Assembly (NCBI RefSeq): GCF_027912495.1
Contig: NZ_CP115463.1
Location: 434,001 to 498,000, forward strand
DNA: 64,000 nt
Source: Caulobacter sp. NIBR1757
GTDB taxonomy: Bacteria; Pseudomonadota; Alphaproteobacteria; Caulobacterales; Caulobacteraceae
Direction of reading: 5' to 3'
In this document: one piece after another, positions 50,754-60,255 of the stretch
Layout: every line of letters begins with the position of its first letter
How positions within the stretch are numbered: position 1 is the first letter of the stretch
Notes under the pieces: generated by a model
Told to the model about the DNA's origin: nothing
The model's database searches: none
What the model saw: the letters and a program-made list of their open reading frames with translations, nothing else
Made by a program: the position numbers and the translations under genes

Positions 50754-52157
50754 ATGAGCATCAACAGCGCCATGCTCGCCGGGGTGTCTGGTCTGGTCGC
50801 GAACTCGTCGGCCCTCGCCGCGATTTCCGACAACATCTCCAACGTCAACACGGTCGGCTACAAGCGCAGCCAGGCCAACTTCCAGACCCTGGTTTCCGGC
50901 AACAGCCGCAACGCCACCTATGCCGCCGGTGGCGTCACCGCCCAGACGCGGCAGTATGTGACGCAGCAGGGCCTGCCGCAGTCGACCTCCAACACCACCG
51001 ACCTCGCCATCAGCGGTTCGGGCTTCTTCGTCGTCACCGAAAAGCCGGAAGACCTGCAGTCGAGCGACGCTCGCGCCTTCACCCGCGCTGGTTCGTTCCA
51101 GCTCGACAACCTCGGCTATCTGAAGAACGAGGCCGGCCTCTATCTCCAGGGCTGGCTCGTCGACGACCAGGGTGTCATCACCACCGATCCGTCGGACCTA
51201 TCGCGCCTCAGCTCGATCAACGTGTCGAACGTCGGCGGCGCGGCCGAGCCGACCACCCGCGTGGCGATCAGCGCCAACCTGAAATCCAGCCAGGCCGTTT
51301 CGGCCGAACTTCCCGGCTATAACGCCGCCACCAACTCGATGGCCATGTACGACGCCGAGCTGGGCACCGGGGTGAAGCCGGACTTCTCGATCCAGATTCC
51401 GGCGTCGGACTCCAAGGGCGGCAAGCGGACCCTGCAGGTCGACTTCCTGAAGAGCAACGTGCCCAACCAGTGGTACGCCGAAATTCGCGCCGTGCCGGCC
51501 AGCGACGTCGTCACCGGCGCCGGGCTCAGCAACGGTCAACTGAAGACCGGTATCGTCGCCTTCACCCCCGACGGCCGTCTGGACAGCAGCGCCACCACCC
51601 TGCTGGACGCCGACGATCCGGTGCTGAACTTCGGGGCCTCGGCCGATGGTGCGCCCGGCGCCGGCGAGGCCAACTGGGCCACGGGCCTGGGTATCGACGA
51701 CCAGGAAATCCGCATCGACATCGCCGGCGGCGCCGGCGGCCTGACCCAGTACGACAGCCCGTCGATCGTCCAGGCCGTCAACACCAACGGCACCGCCTTC
51801 GGCAATCTGACCAATGTCGAGATCGACGAGGACGGCTTCGTCACCGCCATCTTCGACAACGGCATCAGCCGCCAGATCGCCCAGGTGGCCATCGCCACCT
51901 TCGCCAACCCCGATGGCCTCAAGGCCACCAACGGCAACGCCTACCGGGTGACGATGGAGAGCGGCACCTACAGCCTGAAGGCGGCCGGCACCGGCGGGGC
52001 GGGGGCCATCGCGCCCTCGACCCTGGAGGCCTCGACCGTCGATCTCTCCAGCGAATTCACCGGCCTGATCATCACCCAGCGGGCCTATTCGGCCTCCTCG
52101 AAGATCATTTCGACGGCGGATCAGATGCTGGAAGAGCTTCTGTCGATCAAGAGATAA
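50754..52157 (+). CDS. flgE: Flagellar hook protein FlgE
   Basis: FlgE is the structural subunit of the hook. The 467-residue protein has the conserved N-terminal rod/hook helix (NSAMLAGVSGLVANSSALAA, ISDNISNVNTVGYKRSQANF), the SGSGFFVV motif, the variable outer domains, and the C-terminal coil (SSEFTGLIITQRAYSASSKI, ISTADQMLEELLSIKR). AAGGATAAGAAACCA before the ATG is a good ribosome-binding site. The 108-base gap behind flgD contains small hairpins but no clear promoter. Confidence 0.97.
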   Translation: MSINSAMLAGVSGLVANSSALAAISDNISNVNTVGYKRSQANFQTLVSGNSRNATYAAGGVTAQTRQYVTQQGLPQSTSNTTDLAISGSGFFVVTEKPEDLQSSDARAFTRAGSFQLDNLGYLKNEAGLYLQGWLVDDQGVITTDPSDLSRLSSINVSNVGGAAEPTTRVAISANLKSSQAVSAELPGYNAATNSMAMYDAELGTGVKPDFSIQIPASDSKGGKRTLQVDFLKSNVPNQWYAEIRAVPASDVVTGAGLSNGQLKTGIVAFTPDGRLDSSATTLLDADDPVLNFGASADGAPGAGEANWATGLGIDDQEIRIDIAGGAGGLTQYDSPSIVQAVNTNGTAFGNLTNVEIDEDGFVTAIFDNGISRQIAQVAIATFANPDGLKATNGNAYRVTMESGTYSLKAAGTGGAGAIAPSTLEASTVDLSSEFTGLIITQRAYSASSKIISTADQMLEELLSIKR

Positions 52158-52165
52158 TTAACCAA

Positions 52166-52193
52166 GACACTAACGTCGGTTAACGTTGGTGTC
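52166..52193 (+). terminator. Hairpin after flgE
   Basis: GACACTAACG and CGTTGGTGTC form a 10-bp stem (one G-U) with an 8-base loop holding a TTAAC half-site. No T-run follows. It could be a weak terminator or an mRNA 3'-end hairpin between flgE and sciP, and the TTAAC motifs here and at 52158 resemble CtrA half-sites. Confidence 0.4.
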
Positions 52194-52326
52194 CCACAAT
52201 AAAACAGCGCGTTAAGACGGGGGCAATCCGTGGTTACTTGCATCTTTACTAGACCGATTCACGGCATGTTATCGCGTCGTCGCTATGGTCTCCCTCAACA
52301 GTGATGTCCAAGAGAGGCGTAGAACC

Positions 52327-52614
52327 ATGCTTCAGCAGCAGCAGCAGCGGGTCAACAGCAAGGGTGAGAAGTACGTGATCGGTCCGACCGGCGCGCCCCT
52401 GACGCTGTCCGACCTGCCGCCCGCCAACACCGAGCGGTGGGTGATCCGCCGCAAGGCGGAGGTCGTGGCGGCGGTTCGTGGTGGGCTTCTCAGCCTCGAC
52501 GACGCCTGTGACCGGTATCGGCTGACCAACGAGGAATTCCTCAACTGGCAGCAGTCGATCGACCGGCACGGCCTGGCGGGCCTGCGCACCACCCGCCTGC
52601 AACAGTATCGCTGA
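52327..52614 (+). CDS. sciP: CtrA inhibitory protein SciP (DUF1153)
   Basis: SciP is a small helix-turn-helix protein that binds CtrA and blocks its activation of target genes early in the Caulobacter cell cycle. The 95-residue protein has the diagnostic KYVIGPTGAPLTLSDLPPAN, RWVIRRKAEVVAAVRGGLLS and the HTH ending WQQSIDRHGLAGLRTTRLQQ. The ATG at 52327 is preferred over one at 52285 because only it has a nearby AGAGAGG. Position right after flgE and before fliF matches Caulobacter. The upstream gap holds TTAAC half-sites and a GATTC (CcrM methylation) site at 52256. Confidence 0.94.
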   Translation: MLQQQQQRVNSKGEKYVIGPTGAPLTLSDLPPANTERWVIRRKAEVVAAVRGGLLSLDDACDRYRLTNEEFLNWQQSIDRHGLAGLRTTRLQQYR

Positions 52615-52648
52615 GCCGCTCCCCCCCCCTCAGGCTCGGCGAGTAAGG

Positions 52649-52687
52649 CGGCCGCGCTCCGGAAGGAGCGCGGCCGTTGCCGTTTTA
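52649..52687 (+). terminator. Intrinsic terminator after sciP
   Basis: A perfect 12-bp stem (CGGCCGCGCTCC with GGAGCGCGGCCG) and GGAA loop are followed by TTGCCGTTTTA. It lies 35 bases after the sciP stop and just before a family A repeat. Confidence 0.85.
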
Positions 52688-52904
52688 GATCCTCCTTCGG
52701 CGCGAAGCGACGGGGGAGGGGGACCGCCGCCGGAGGCGGTGGTGGAGGGGGCAGCGCCGCGGGACATGCACACCCTGAACGCGGCTGTCGCGACCGCGCC
52801 AGAACGCTCCCTGTCCTGAAAAGCCGGTGCTGCCCCCTCCACCACCGGCCCTGAGTCGGGCCGGCGGTCCCCCTCCCCCGCCACTTCGTGTCGAGGGAGG
52901 AACT
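52688..52904. repeat. Intergenic inverted-repeat element (family A, copy 3)
   Basis: A 217-bp element with inner arms GGGGGAGGGGGACCGCC / GGCGGTCCCCCTCCCCC, then GGTGGTGGAGGGGGCAGC / GCTGCCCCCTCCACCACC, and looser outer ends (TCCTCCTTCGGC... / ...GAGGGAGGA). It is the longest family A copy in the window and lies between the sciP terminator and the fliF promoter, so it may insulate the two. Confidence 0.82.
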
Positions 52905-52997
52905 ATAGTGAACGTCCGTCAGGGCCGAATTCTCAGAAACCCCAACATTTGCTGCCTCTGCCCTGCGACGCCACAGCGCGGGTCCTTACCAGGTCTC

Positions 52998-53013
52998 TTA
53001 AAGACCCGTTTAC
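52998..53013 (+). promoter_or_regulatory. CtrA box upstream of fliF
   Basis: TTAA-AGACCCG-TTTAC matches the CtrA consensus TTAA-N7-TTAAC with one change in the second half. It lies 75 bases before the fliF start. The class II fliF operon is directly activated by CtrA in Caulobacter, and the CtrA inhibitor gene sciP is the gene just upstream. Confidence 0.75.
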
Positions 53014-53087
53014 CATCCACCCGGTAAATCCTGCCTAGCAACCCGGCAGAAGCGGGCGTTGGTTTCGTTTCGGGGACGGGAACCCAG

Positions 53088-54737
53088 GTGGATCGGTTTC
53101 TAGGCGCGTTAAGAGGTGCGGGGCTCGTCCGGCTGCTGGTCATGGCCGGCATCGGGGTCGGTCTGCTGGCGGCCGTGATCGCCCTGACCACCGGCCTGAT
53201 GACCGAGCCCAAGGTGCTGATGTACGAGCGCCTGGACCTCAAGGAAGCCTCGGAAGTGACCGCCGCCCTGGATCAGGCCGGGGTCAAGTACGAGGTCAAG
53301 GGCGACGGATCGACCATCTACGTCGAGCGCGACAAGGTCGCCTCCAGCCGCCTGCTGGTGGCCGGCAAGGGCCTGGTGACCTCCGGGTCGGTCGGCTACG
53401 AGATCTTCGACCAGACCTCGGCGCTCGGCCAGACCGACTTCGTCCAGCAGATCAACAACAAGCGCGCCCTCGAGGGCGAGCTACAGCGCACGATCAAGGG
53501 CTTCCACGGCATCAACGACGTCCGGGTGATGCTCAACATCCCCAAGCGACAACTGTTCGAGGACGAGGCGGGCAACCCGACCGCCTCGGTGTCCATCAAT
53601 GTCGCCGGCCGCAAGCCCGGCCAGGAACAGGTGCAGGCGATCCAGAATTTCGTCGCCGGCGCGGTCGACGGCCTCAAGCCCGAGAACGTCGCCGTCGTCG
53701 ACATGAAGGACGGCAAGACGCTGGCGGCGCTCGGCCAGGGCGGCGCCCTGGGGGCCATCGCCGATGACCGCAAGGCGCAGATCGAGCGCGACCTGGCCGA
53801 ACGCATCCGCCAGCAGGTCGAGGGCGTCGTCGGGACCGGCAAGGCCCGGGTCGAGGTGTCGGCCGAGATCGACATGGCCCAGGTCACCGAACAGAAGAAG
53901 ACCTACGACCCCGACGGCCAGGTCATCCGCTCCGAACAGACCTCCGAACAGGCCAGTGAAGAGGCTGATGGCTCCAACACGGACGCCGTCACCGCCTCAG
54001 GCAACATTCCGGGCGGCGGCGCCAACCCGGCCTTCCTGCCGACCAACAAGAACACCACCAAGGGCAACTCGACGGTCACCAACTACGAGATCTCCGAGAC
54101 CACGCGCACCGAGATCCTGGCCCCGGGGACCGTGCAGAAGCTCAGCGTGGCGGTCGCCGTGGATGGCGTCACCGGCCCGGGGGCCAACGGCAAGGCCGGT
54201 CCCTACACGCCCCGCACCGAGGCTGAGATGGCCAAGCTGAACGAGCTGGTGCGGGCCGCCGTCGGCTTCAATGAAGGTCGCGGCGACGTCGTCAAGGTGA
54301 TCAACGTGCCCTTCGCCCGCGACGAGGCCCTGGCCAGCGACGGCAAGGGCGGCATGTTCGACTTCACCAAGAACGACCTGATCCGCTTCGCCGAGCTCGG
54401 CCTCGGCGCCATCGTCGTCATGCTGCTGCTGTTCTTCGGCCTGCGGCCGCTGCTCAAGAGCCTGAACCAGCCGGGGACCGGCGGCCCGATGCCGATGCTG
54501 GCCGGGGCGGCCGGCGGCATGGCGCCCCTGACCCAGGGCCAGGCCCAGCAGATCCAGGTCGATCCGGTCACCGGCGAGATGCTGGCCCTGCCCAGCGACA
54601 TGGACCAGCGCATCGACATCGCCCGCATCGAGGGCCAGGTGAAGGCCAGCAGCGTCAAGCGGGTCAGCGAGTTCGTCGACACCCACCCGGAGGAGTCGGT
54701 CTCGATCCTCCGCACCTGGCTGCATGAGACCGCATGA
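53088..54737 (+). CDS. fliF: Flagellar MS-ring protein FliF
   Basis: FliF forms the MS ring, the base on which the rotor and export gate assemble. The 549-residue protein has two membrane segments (about 13-36 and 437-458), periplasmic ring-building domains ([60 protein letters not shown]) and a short cytoplasmic tail for FliG binding ([20 protein letters not shown]). The start is a GTG at 53088. It leads the fliF-fliG-fliH-fliN-flbD-flhA operon and overlaps fliG by 4 bases. Confidence 0.96.
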   Translation: MDRFLGALRGAGLVRLLVMAGIGVGLLAAVIALTTGLMTEPKVLMYERLDLKEASEVTAALDQAGVKYEVKGDGSTIYVERDKVASSRLLVAGKGLVTSGSVGYEIFDQTSALGQTDFVQQINNKRALEGELQRTIKGFHGINDVRVMLNIPKRQLFEDEAGNPTASVSINVAGRKPGQEQVQAIQNFVAGAVDGLKPENVAVVDMKDGKTLAALGQGGALGAIADDRKAQIERDLAERIRQQVEGVVGTGKARVEVSAEIDMAQVTEQKKTYDPDGQVIRSEQTSEQASEEADGSNTDAVTASGNIPGGGANPAFLPTNKNTTKGNSTVTNYEISETTRTEILAPGTVQKLSVAVAVDGVTGPGANGKAGPYTPRTEAEMAKLNELVRAAVGFNEGRGDVVKVINVPFARDEALASDGKGGMFDFTKNDLIRFAELGLGAIVVMLLLFFGLRPLLKSLNQPGTGGPMPMLAGAAGGMAPLTQGQAQQIQVDPVTGEMLALPSDMDQRIDIARIEGQVKASSVKRVSEFVDTHPEESVSILRTWLHETA

Positions 54738-55765
54738 GCCGGGCGGGCAAATCCAAGGCGATCACCGACGCCGCCCGGCTGACCGGCCCCGAAAAGGCGG
54801 CTGTGGTCATGCTCGCCCTGGGCGAGGACCACACCCGGATCTGGGAGTCCCTGGACGACGAGGAGATCAAGGAAATCTCCCAGGCCATGGCCAGCCTCGG
54901 CACCGTGGCGGCCAGCGTCGTCGAGGAACTCCTGGTCGAGTTCGTCTCGGGGATGAGCGCCTCCGGCGCCATCATGGGCAGCTTCGAACAGACCCAGCGC
55001 CTGCTGTCCTCCTTCATGCCGCCCGAGAAGGTCGACAACCTGATGGAGGAGATCCGCGGGCCGGCGGGTCGCACCATGTGGGACAAGCTGGGCAACGTGA
55101 ACGAGGCGGTGCTCGCCAACTATCTGAAGAACGAATATCCCCAAACCGTCGCGGTGGTGCTCTCCAAGATCAAGAGCGACCACGCCGCCCGGGTCCTGAC
55201 CTGCCTGCCCGAGGACTTCGCGCTGGAATGCGTCCAGCGCATGCTGCGCATGGAGCCGGTGCAGCGCGACATCCTCGACAAGATCGAACAGACGCTGCGG
55301 GTCGAGTTCATGTCCAACCTGGCGCGCACGTCGAAGCGCGACAGTCATGAACTGATGGCCGACATCTTCAACAACTTCGACCGCCAGACCGAGGGCCGCT
55401 TCATCGCCGCCCTGGAAGAGCGCAATCGCGAGGCGGCTGAGCGCATCCGGGCCCTGATGTTCGTCTTCGAGGACCTCTCCAAGCTCGATCCGGGCGGGGT
55501 GCAGACCCTGCTGCGGGCGGTGGAGAAGGATCAGCTTGGCCTGGCGCTGAAGGGCGCCTCCGACGCCCTGCGCGAGATGTTCTTCTCCAACATGTCGGAG
55601 CGGGCCGCCAAGATCATGCGCGAGGACATGGACGGCATGGGCCCCGTGCGCCTGAAAGACGTCGACCAGGCCCAGATGGCCATGGTCCAGGTCGCCAAGG
55701 ACCTGGCCGCCAAGGGCGAGATCATGCTGGCCGGGGCCGGCGGCGACGATGAGCTGATCTACTGA
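54734..55765 (+). CDS. fliG: Flagellar motor switch protein FliG
   Basis: FliG transmits torque from the stator and sits between the MS ring and the C ring. The 343-residue protein has the N-terminal FliF-binding region, the middle domain with [20 protein letters not shown] (EHPQ-like motif), and the C-terminal torque helix with [20 protein letters not shown], which carries the charged residues facing the stator. Its start overlaps fliF (ATGA) and its stop overlaps the next start. Confidence 0.96.
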   Translation: MSRAGKSKAITDAARLTGPEKAAVVMLALGEDHTRIWESLDDEEIKEISQAMASLGTVAASVVEELLVEFVSGMSASGAIMGSFEQTQRLLSSFMPPEKVDNLMEEIRGPAGRTMWDKLGNVNEAVLANYLKNEYPQTVAVVLSKIKSDHAARVLTCLPEDFALECVQRMLRMEPVQRDILDKIEQTLRVEFMSNLARTSKRDSHELMADIFNNFDRQTEGRFIAALEERNREAAERIRALMFVFEDLSKLDPGGVQTLLRAVEKDQLGLALKGASDALREMFFSNMSERAAKIMREDMDGMGPVRLKDVDQAQMAMVQVAKDLAAKGEIMLAGAGGDDELIY

Positions 55766-56415
55766 TGACCGGACATCGCCCCTTCACCTTCGACACCGAA
55801 TTCGACGACGCGGGCGCGGTCGCCTATCAGCCGCCGCGCCAGAAGCGCAGCTTCACGCCGGAGGAGGTCGAGACCATCCGCGCCGCCGCCTATGCCGAAG
55901 GCGAGGGCTCGGCCATGGCGGCCGCCGAGATGGACCTGGCCCGGGCCATGGACCGCATCGCCGACGCCGCCCGTCAGGGCCTCGGCGCCCTGGCGCAGGT
56001 CGCCCACGCCCACCGCTCCGACGCCGCCCATCTCAGCATGGCCGCCGCCCGCAAGATCGCCGACAGCGCCCTGGCCAGGTTTCCGGAAGCGCCGGTCACC
56101 GCCGCCCTGGAGGCCCTGGCCCGCGAGGTCGAGGCCAGCCCGCGCCTGCTGGTCAAGGTCGCCCCGGAAGCCCAGGTGCGGGTCCAGGCCGCCCTCGACG
56201 GCATGGCCAGCAGCCTTGGCCATTCGGGCCGCATCGAGGCCCGGGCCGAGCCCGGCATGACCCCGGCCGCCTTCATCCTCGACTGGGGCGACGGCCGCGC
56301 CAGCTTCGATCCCGTCGATGCGGCCAGCCGCATCCAGACCGCCCTTGACGAGGCCCTGGCCGCCGAAGGCCTGCACGCCGAACCCCTGATCGCCCTGGAG
56401 CCAACACATGGCTGA
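55765..56415 (+). CDS. fliH: Flagellar export regulator FliH (FlbE)
   Basis: FliH is the stator-like regulator of the flagellar export ATPase. The 216-residue protein has an N-terminal disordered region, a helical middle ([20 protein letters not shown]) and a C-terminal domain ending with [20 protein letters not shown], the pattern of the Caulobacter FlbE/FliH proteins. It is between fliG and fliN, the expected place, and overlaps fliN by 8 bases. Confidence 0.88.
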   Translation: MTGHRPFTFDTEFDDAGAVAYQPPRQKRSFTPEEVETIRAAAYAEGEGSAMAAAEMDLARAMDRIADAARQGLGALAQVAHAHRSDAAHLSMAAARKIADSALARFPEAPVTAALEALAREVEASPRLLVKVAPEAQVRVQAALDGMASSLGHSGRIEARAEPGMTPAAFILDWGDGRASFDPVDAASRIQTALDEALAAEGLHAEPLIALEPTHG

Positions 56416-56746
56416 AGACAACCTGACCCTCGAGGAATTCTCGCCTGACCAGATGTTGGCCAGCGAGATGCCCGTGGACTACGACGAGAAGACCGCCACC
56501 GACCTGGCGCCGGTCTTCGACGTGCCGGTCAACATCTCGGCCGTGCTCGGCCGGGCCAACATGAGCGTCGCCCAGCTGCTGCAGCTGGGCCAGGGCAGTG
56601 TCCTGGAGCTGGATCGCAAGGTCGGCGAGGCGATCGACATCTACGTCAACAACCGCCTGGTGGCGCGCGGCGAGGTCGTCGTCGTCGACGACCGCCTGGG
56701 CGTGACCATGACGGAAATCATCAAGGACGGCGACACGGCCGCGTAA
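56408..56746 (+). CDS. fliN: Flagellar motor switch protein FliN
   Basis: FliN builds the lower C ring and helps docking of export substrates. The 112-residue protein has the SpoA/FliN domain: [40 protein letters not shown] and [20 protein letters not shown], ending [12 protein letters not shown]. It overlaps fliH and is followed 29 bases later by flbD. Confidence 0.96.
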   Translation: MAEDNLTLEEFSPDQMLASEMPVDYDEKTATDLAPVFDVPVNISAVLGRANMSVAQLLQLGQGSVLELDRKVGEAIDIYVNNRLVARGEVVVVDDRLGVTMTEIIKDGDTAA

Positions 56747-56775
56747 GCGGACCCGCGTCGGTAGGAGAGTAGGTC

Positions 56776-58146
56776 ATGCGGCTTCTGGTCGTCGGAAAAT
56801 TGAACGGACAGCTGTCCCTCGCCGTGAAGATGGCGATGAACACCGGGGCCAAGGTGGCGCACGTCGAGACCACCGCGGCCGCCACCCAGGCCCTGCGGGC
56901 CGGGCAGGGCGCGGACCTGCTGATGGTCGATTACGAGCTCGACATCGCCGGGCTGATCGCCGCCAACGAGGCCGAGCGCATCCGGGTGCCGGTCGTCGCC
57001 TGCGGCGTCGCCGCCGACGCCCAGAAGGCGGGCGACGCCATCCGGGCCGGGGCCATCGAGTTCATCCCCCTGCCGCCCGAAGCCGACCTGATCGCCGCCG
57101 TCCTGGCCGCCGTCAGCGACGACAACCGCCCGATGGTCGCCCGCGACCCGATCATGGAACAGGTCATCAAGCTGGCCGACCAGATCGCGCCCTCGGAGGC
57201 CTCGATCCTGATCACCGGCGAGAGCGGCGTCGGCAAGGAGGTGATGGCCCGCTACGTCCACACCAAGTCGAAGCGCGCGTCGAAACCCTTCATCAGCGTC
57301 AACTGCGCCGCCATCCCCGAGAACCTGCTGGAATCGGAACTGTTCGGCCATGAGAAGGGCGCCTTCACCGGGGCCGTGGCCCGCCGGGTCGGGAAGTTCG
57401 AGGAGGCCGACGGCGGCACCCTGCTGCTCGACGAAATCAGCGAGATGGACGCCCGCCTGCAGGCCAAACTGCTGCGCGCCATCCAGGAGCGCGAGATCGA
57501 CCGGGTCGGCGGCTCCAGGCCGGTCAAGGTCAACATCCGCATCCTCGCCACCTCCAACCGCGACCTGGCCGCCGCCGTGAAGGACGGCACCTTCCGCGAG
57601 GACCTGCTCTACCGCCTCAATGTCGTGAACCTGCGCCTGCCGCCGCTGCGCGAACGGCCGGGCGACATCTCGGCCCTGTGCGACCACTTCCTGAAGAAGT
57701 ACGCCAAGGCCAACGGCATGCCCGAGCGGCCGCTGTCGGCCGAGGCCCGCAAGCGGCTGGTCGCTCACCGCTGGCCGGGCAATGTGCGGGAGCTGGAAAA
57801 CGCCATGCACCGCGCCGTGCTGCTGTCGACCGGCGCGGAGATCGAGGAGTTCGCCATCCGCCTGCCGGACGGCCAGCCGTTGTCGCCGGCCCCTGACGTG
57901 GCGGTGGCGCGCGGCGCCTCCATGGCCGCCGAGGCGGTCAGCCGCACCCTCGTCGGCCAGACGGTGGCCGAGGTCGAGCAGCAACTGATCCTCGACACCC
58001 TCAGCCACTGCTCGGGCAACCGCACCCATGCCGCCACCATCCTCGGCATCTCGATCCGCACCCTGCGCAACAAGCTGAAGGAATACGGCGACGCCGGAGT
58101 CTCCGTGCCGCCGCCGCAGGCCGGGTTGGGCGCGAATGCGGCGTGA
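56776..58146 (+). CDS. flbD: Sigma-54-dependent flagellar regulator FlbD
   Basis: FlbD activates late (class III/IV) flagellar genes from sigma-54 promoters and represses fliF in Caulobacter. The 456-residue protein has a degenerate receiver (1-115), an AAA+ domain with Walker A GESGVGKE (148-155), the sigma-54 contact loop GAFTGA (195-200), Walker [10 protein letters not shown], and a C-terminal Fis-type HTH ([20 protein letters not shown]). In the receiver Asp52 is kept, but the usual acidic pair at the N-terminus is GKLNGQ and the conserved lysine position is replaced in IPLPPEA. This fits activation by FliX rather than phosphorylation. Confidence 0.94.
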   Translation: MRLLVVGKLNGQLSLAVKMAMNTGAKVAHVETTAAATQALRAGQGADLLMVDYELDIAGLIAANEAERIRVPVVACGVAADAQKAGDAIRAGAIEFIPLPPEADLIAAVLAAVSDDNRPMVARDPIMEQVIKLADQIAPSEASILITGESGVGKEVMARYVHTKSKRASKPFISVNCAAIPENLLESELFGHEKGAFTGAVARRVGKFEEADGGTLLLDEISEMDARLQAKLLRAIQEREIDRVGGSRPVKVNIRILATSNRDLAAAVKDGTFREDLLYRLNVVNLRLPPLRERPGDISALCDHFLKKYAKANGMPERPLSAEARKRLVAHRWPGNVRELENAMHRAVLLSTGAEIEEFAIRLPDGQPLSPAPDVAVARGASMAAEAVSRTLVGQTVAEVEQQLILDTLSHCSGNRTHAATILGISIRTLRNKLKEYGDAGVSVPPPQAGLGANAA

Positions 58147-58158
58147 GTGAGTATGTAA

Positions 58159-60255
58159 ATGAGTGACGCCCACCCGATTTCCGCTTCCAACCCGGTGACC
58201 GCCAAACAGGTCTGGGGTTGGGTGGCGCGTGGCGATGTGGGCCTGGCGATCGGCATCGTCGGCGTCATCGTGCTGCTGATCCTGCCGGTGCCGCCCTTCC
58301 TGCTGGACATGCTGCTGGCCCTGTCGGTGACCAGCAGCATCCTGATCCTGATGACGGCGCTGCTGATCAAGCGGCCGCTGGAGTTCACCGCCTTCCCGAC
58401 CGTGCTGCTGGTCACCACCCTGTTCCGGCTGGGCCTGAACCTCGCCTCGACCCGGCTGATCCTCAGCCACGGGCATGAGGGCACCGAAGGGGCCGGCAAG
58501 GTCATCGAGGCCTTCGGCCACATGATGATGAGCGGGAACTTCATCATCGGGGTGATCGTCTTCGCCATCCTGATCCTGGTGAATTTCGTGGTCGTCACCA
58601 AGGGTTCGGGCCGCATCGCCGAGGTCGCCGCGCGGTTCACCCTCGACGCCATGCCCGGCAAGCAGATGGCTATCGACGCCGACCTGTCGAGCGGCCTCAT
58701 CGATCAGGACCAGGCCAAGCTGCGGCGCAAGGAACTGGAGCAGGAATCGACCTTCTTCGGGGCCATGGACGGCGCCAGCAAGTTCGTGCGCGGCGACGCC
58801 GTGGCCGCCCTCGTCATCACCGCCATCAACGTGGTCGGCGGCATCCTGATCGGGGTGATCCAGCACAAGATTCCGGCCGGTGACGCCTTCAACAGCTATA
58901 CCGTCATGACCATCGGCGACGGCCTGGTCAGCCAGGTGCCGGCCCTGATCATCTCGATCGCCGCCGGCCTGCTGGTCTCCAAGGCCGGCGTCGACGGCGC
59001 CGCCGACAAGGCGCTGGTCATGCAGCTGGCCATGAACCCGGTGGGCCTGGGCATGGTCTCGGCCGCCGCCGGCATCATGGCCCTGGTGCCGGGGATGCCG
59101 AAGATCCCCTTCATCATCGTCGCTGTCGCCACCGGCTACCTGGCCTGGCGCCGGGCCCAGAACGCCAAGCTGCCGGCGCCGGTGGATGTCTCGACCCTGC
59201 CGGTCGCCGCCGAGCAGGAGGAGGAGCCGATCGGCGCCTCCCTGGCCATCGACGACATCAAGATCGAGCTGGGCTATGGCCTGCTGACCCTGATCAACGA
59301 CCTCGACGGCCGCAAACTGACCGACCAGATCCGGGCGCTGCGCAAGACCCTGGCCGGGGAGTTCGGCTTCGTGATGCCGTCCGTGCGCATCCTCGACAAC
59401 ATGCGCCTGCCGACCCAGGGCTACGCCATTCGCATCAAGGAGATGGATACCGGGGCCGGCGAGGTGCGCATCGGCAACCTGATGGCCATGGACCCGCGCG
59501 GCGGCCAGGTCGATATCCCGGGCGAGCACGTGCGCGAGCCGGCCTTCGGCCTGCCGGCCACCTGGATCGACGATGCGCTGAAGGAAGAGGCGACGTTCCG
59601 GGGCTACACCCTGGTCGACCCGGCCACGGTGCTGACCACGCACCTGACCGAGATCCTCAAGGACAACATGGCCGACCTGCTGTCCTACGCCGAGGTCCAG
59701 AAGCTGCTGAAGGAACTGGGTCCCGAACAGAAGAAGCTGGCCGACGAACTGATCCCCTCGGTGATCACCGCCTCGACCCTGCAACGGGTGCTGCAGGCGC
59801 TGCTGCGCGAGCGGGTGTCGATCCGCGACCTGGGCACCATCCTGGAAGGCATCGCCGAGGCCGCGCCGCATACCGCCTCGCTGACCGCCCTGACCGAGGC
59901 GGTGCGGGTGCGTCTGGGCCGCCAGCTGTGCTGGGCCAACCGCGCCGAGGACGGCGCCCTGCCGATCGTCACCCTGTCACCCGACTGGGAGGCGGCCTTC
60001 GCCGACAGCCTGATCGGGAACGGCGAGGAAAAGCAGCTGGCCATGGCGCCGTCGAAACTGCAGGACTTCATCCGGAATGTCCGCGAGTCCTTCGAGCGGG
60101 CGGCCCTGGCCGGCGACGCGGCCGTGCTGCTGACCAGCCCGATGGTCCGTCCCTATGTCCGCTCGATCATCGAACGCTTCCGCGGCCAGACCGTGGTGAT
60201 GAGCCAGAGCGAGGTTCACCCCAGGGCCAAGCTGCGCACCGTCGGGATGATCTAG
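58159..60255 (+). CDS. flhA: Flagellar export gate protein FlhA
   Basis: FlhA is the large ring-forming component of the flagellar type III export gate. The 698-residue protein has about eight N-terminal membrane segments (about 28-330). The highly conserved FHIPEP-type loop appears as PGKQMAIDADLSSGLIDQDQ near residues 168-187, with RRKELEQESTFFGAMDGASK following. A C-terminal cytoplasmic domain (about 350-698) binds chaperone-substrate complexes. It is last in the fliF operon. Its TAG stop shares the palindrome CTAG with the stop of the convergent toxin-like gene. Confidence 0.96.
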   Translation: MSDAHPISASNPVTAKQVWGWVARGDVGLAIGIVGVIVLLILPVPPFLLDMLLALSVTSSILILMTALLIKRPLEFTAFPTVLLVTTLFRLGLNLASTRLILSHGHEGTEGAGKVIEAFGHMMMSGNFIIGVIVFAILILVNFVVVTKGSGRIAEVAARFTLDAMPGKQMAIDADLSSGLIDQDQAKLRRKELEQESTFFGAMDGASKFVRGDAVAALVITAINVVGGILIGVIQHKIPAGDAFNSYTVMTIGDGLVSQVPALIISIAAGLLVSKAGVDGAADKALVMQLAMNPVGLGMVSAAAGIMALVPGMPKIPFIIVAVATGYLAWRRAQNAKLPAPVDVSTLPVAAEQEEEPIGASLAIDDIKIELGYGLLTLINDLDGRKLTDQIRALRKTLAGEFGFVMPSVRILDNMRLPTQGYAIRIKEMDTGAGEVRIGNLMAMDPRGGQVDIPGEHVREPAFGLPATWIDDALKEEATFRGYTLVDPATVLTTHLTEILKDNMADLLSYAEVQKLLKELGPEQKKLADELIPSVITASTLQRVLQALLRERVSIRDLGTILEGIAEAAPHTASLTALTEAVRVRLGRQLCWANRAEDGALPIVTLSPDWEAAFADSLIGNGEEKQLAMAPSKLQDFIRNVRESFERAALAGDAAVLLTSPMVRPYVRSIIERFRGQTVVMSQSEVHPRAKLRTVGMI

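Noticed and set aside
52158..52215. Full CtrA box upstream of sciP
   Set aside because: TTAAC occurs at 52158 and 52180 and TTAA at 52212, but the spacings (18 and 28 bases) do not fit TTAA-N7-TTAA, so only half-sites are noted.
56641..59871. 1076-codon minus-strand frame over flbD and flhA
   Set aside because: It is antisense to two well-defined flagellar genes, with His/Gln/Asp-rich shadow composition.
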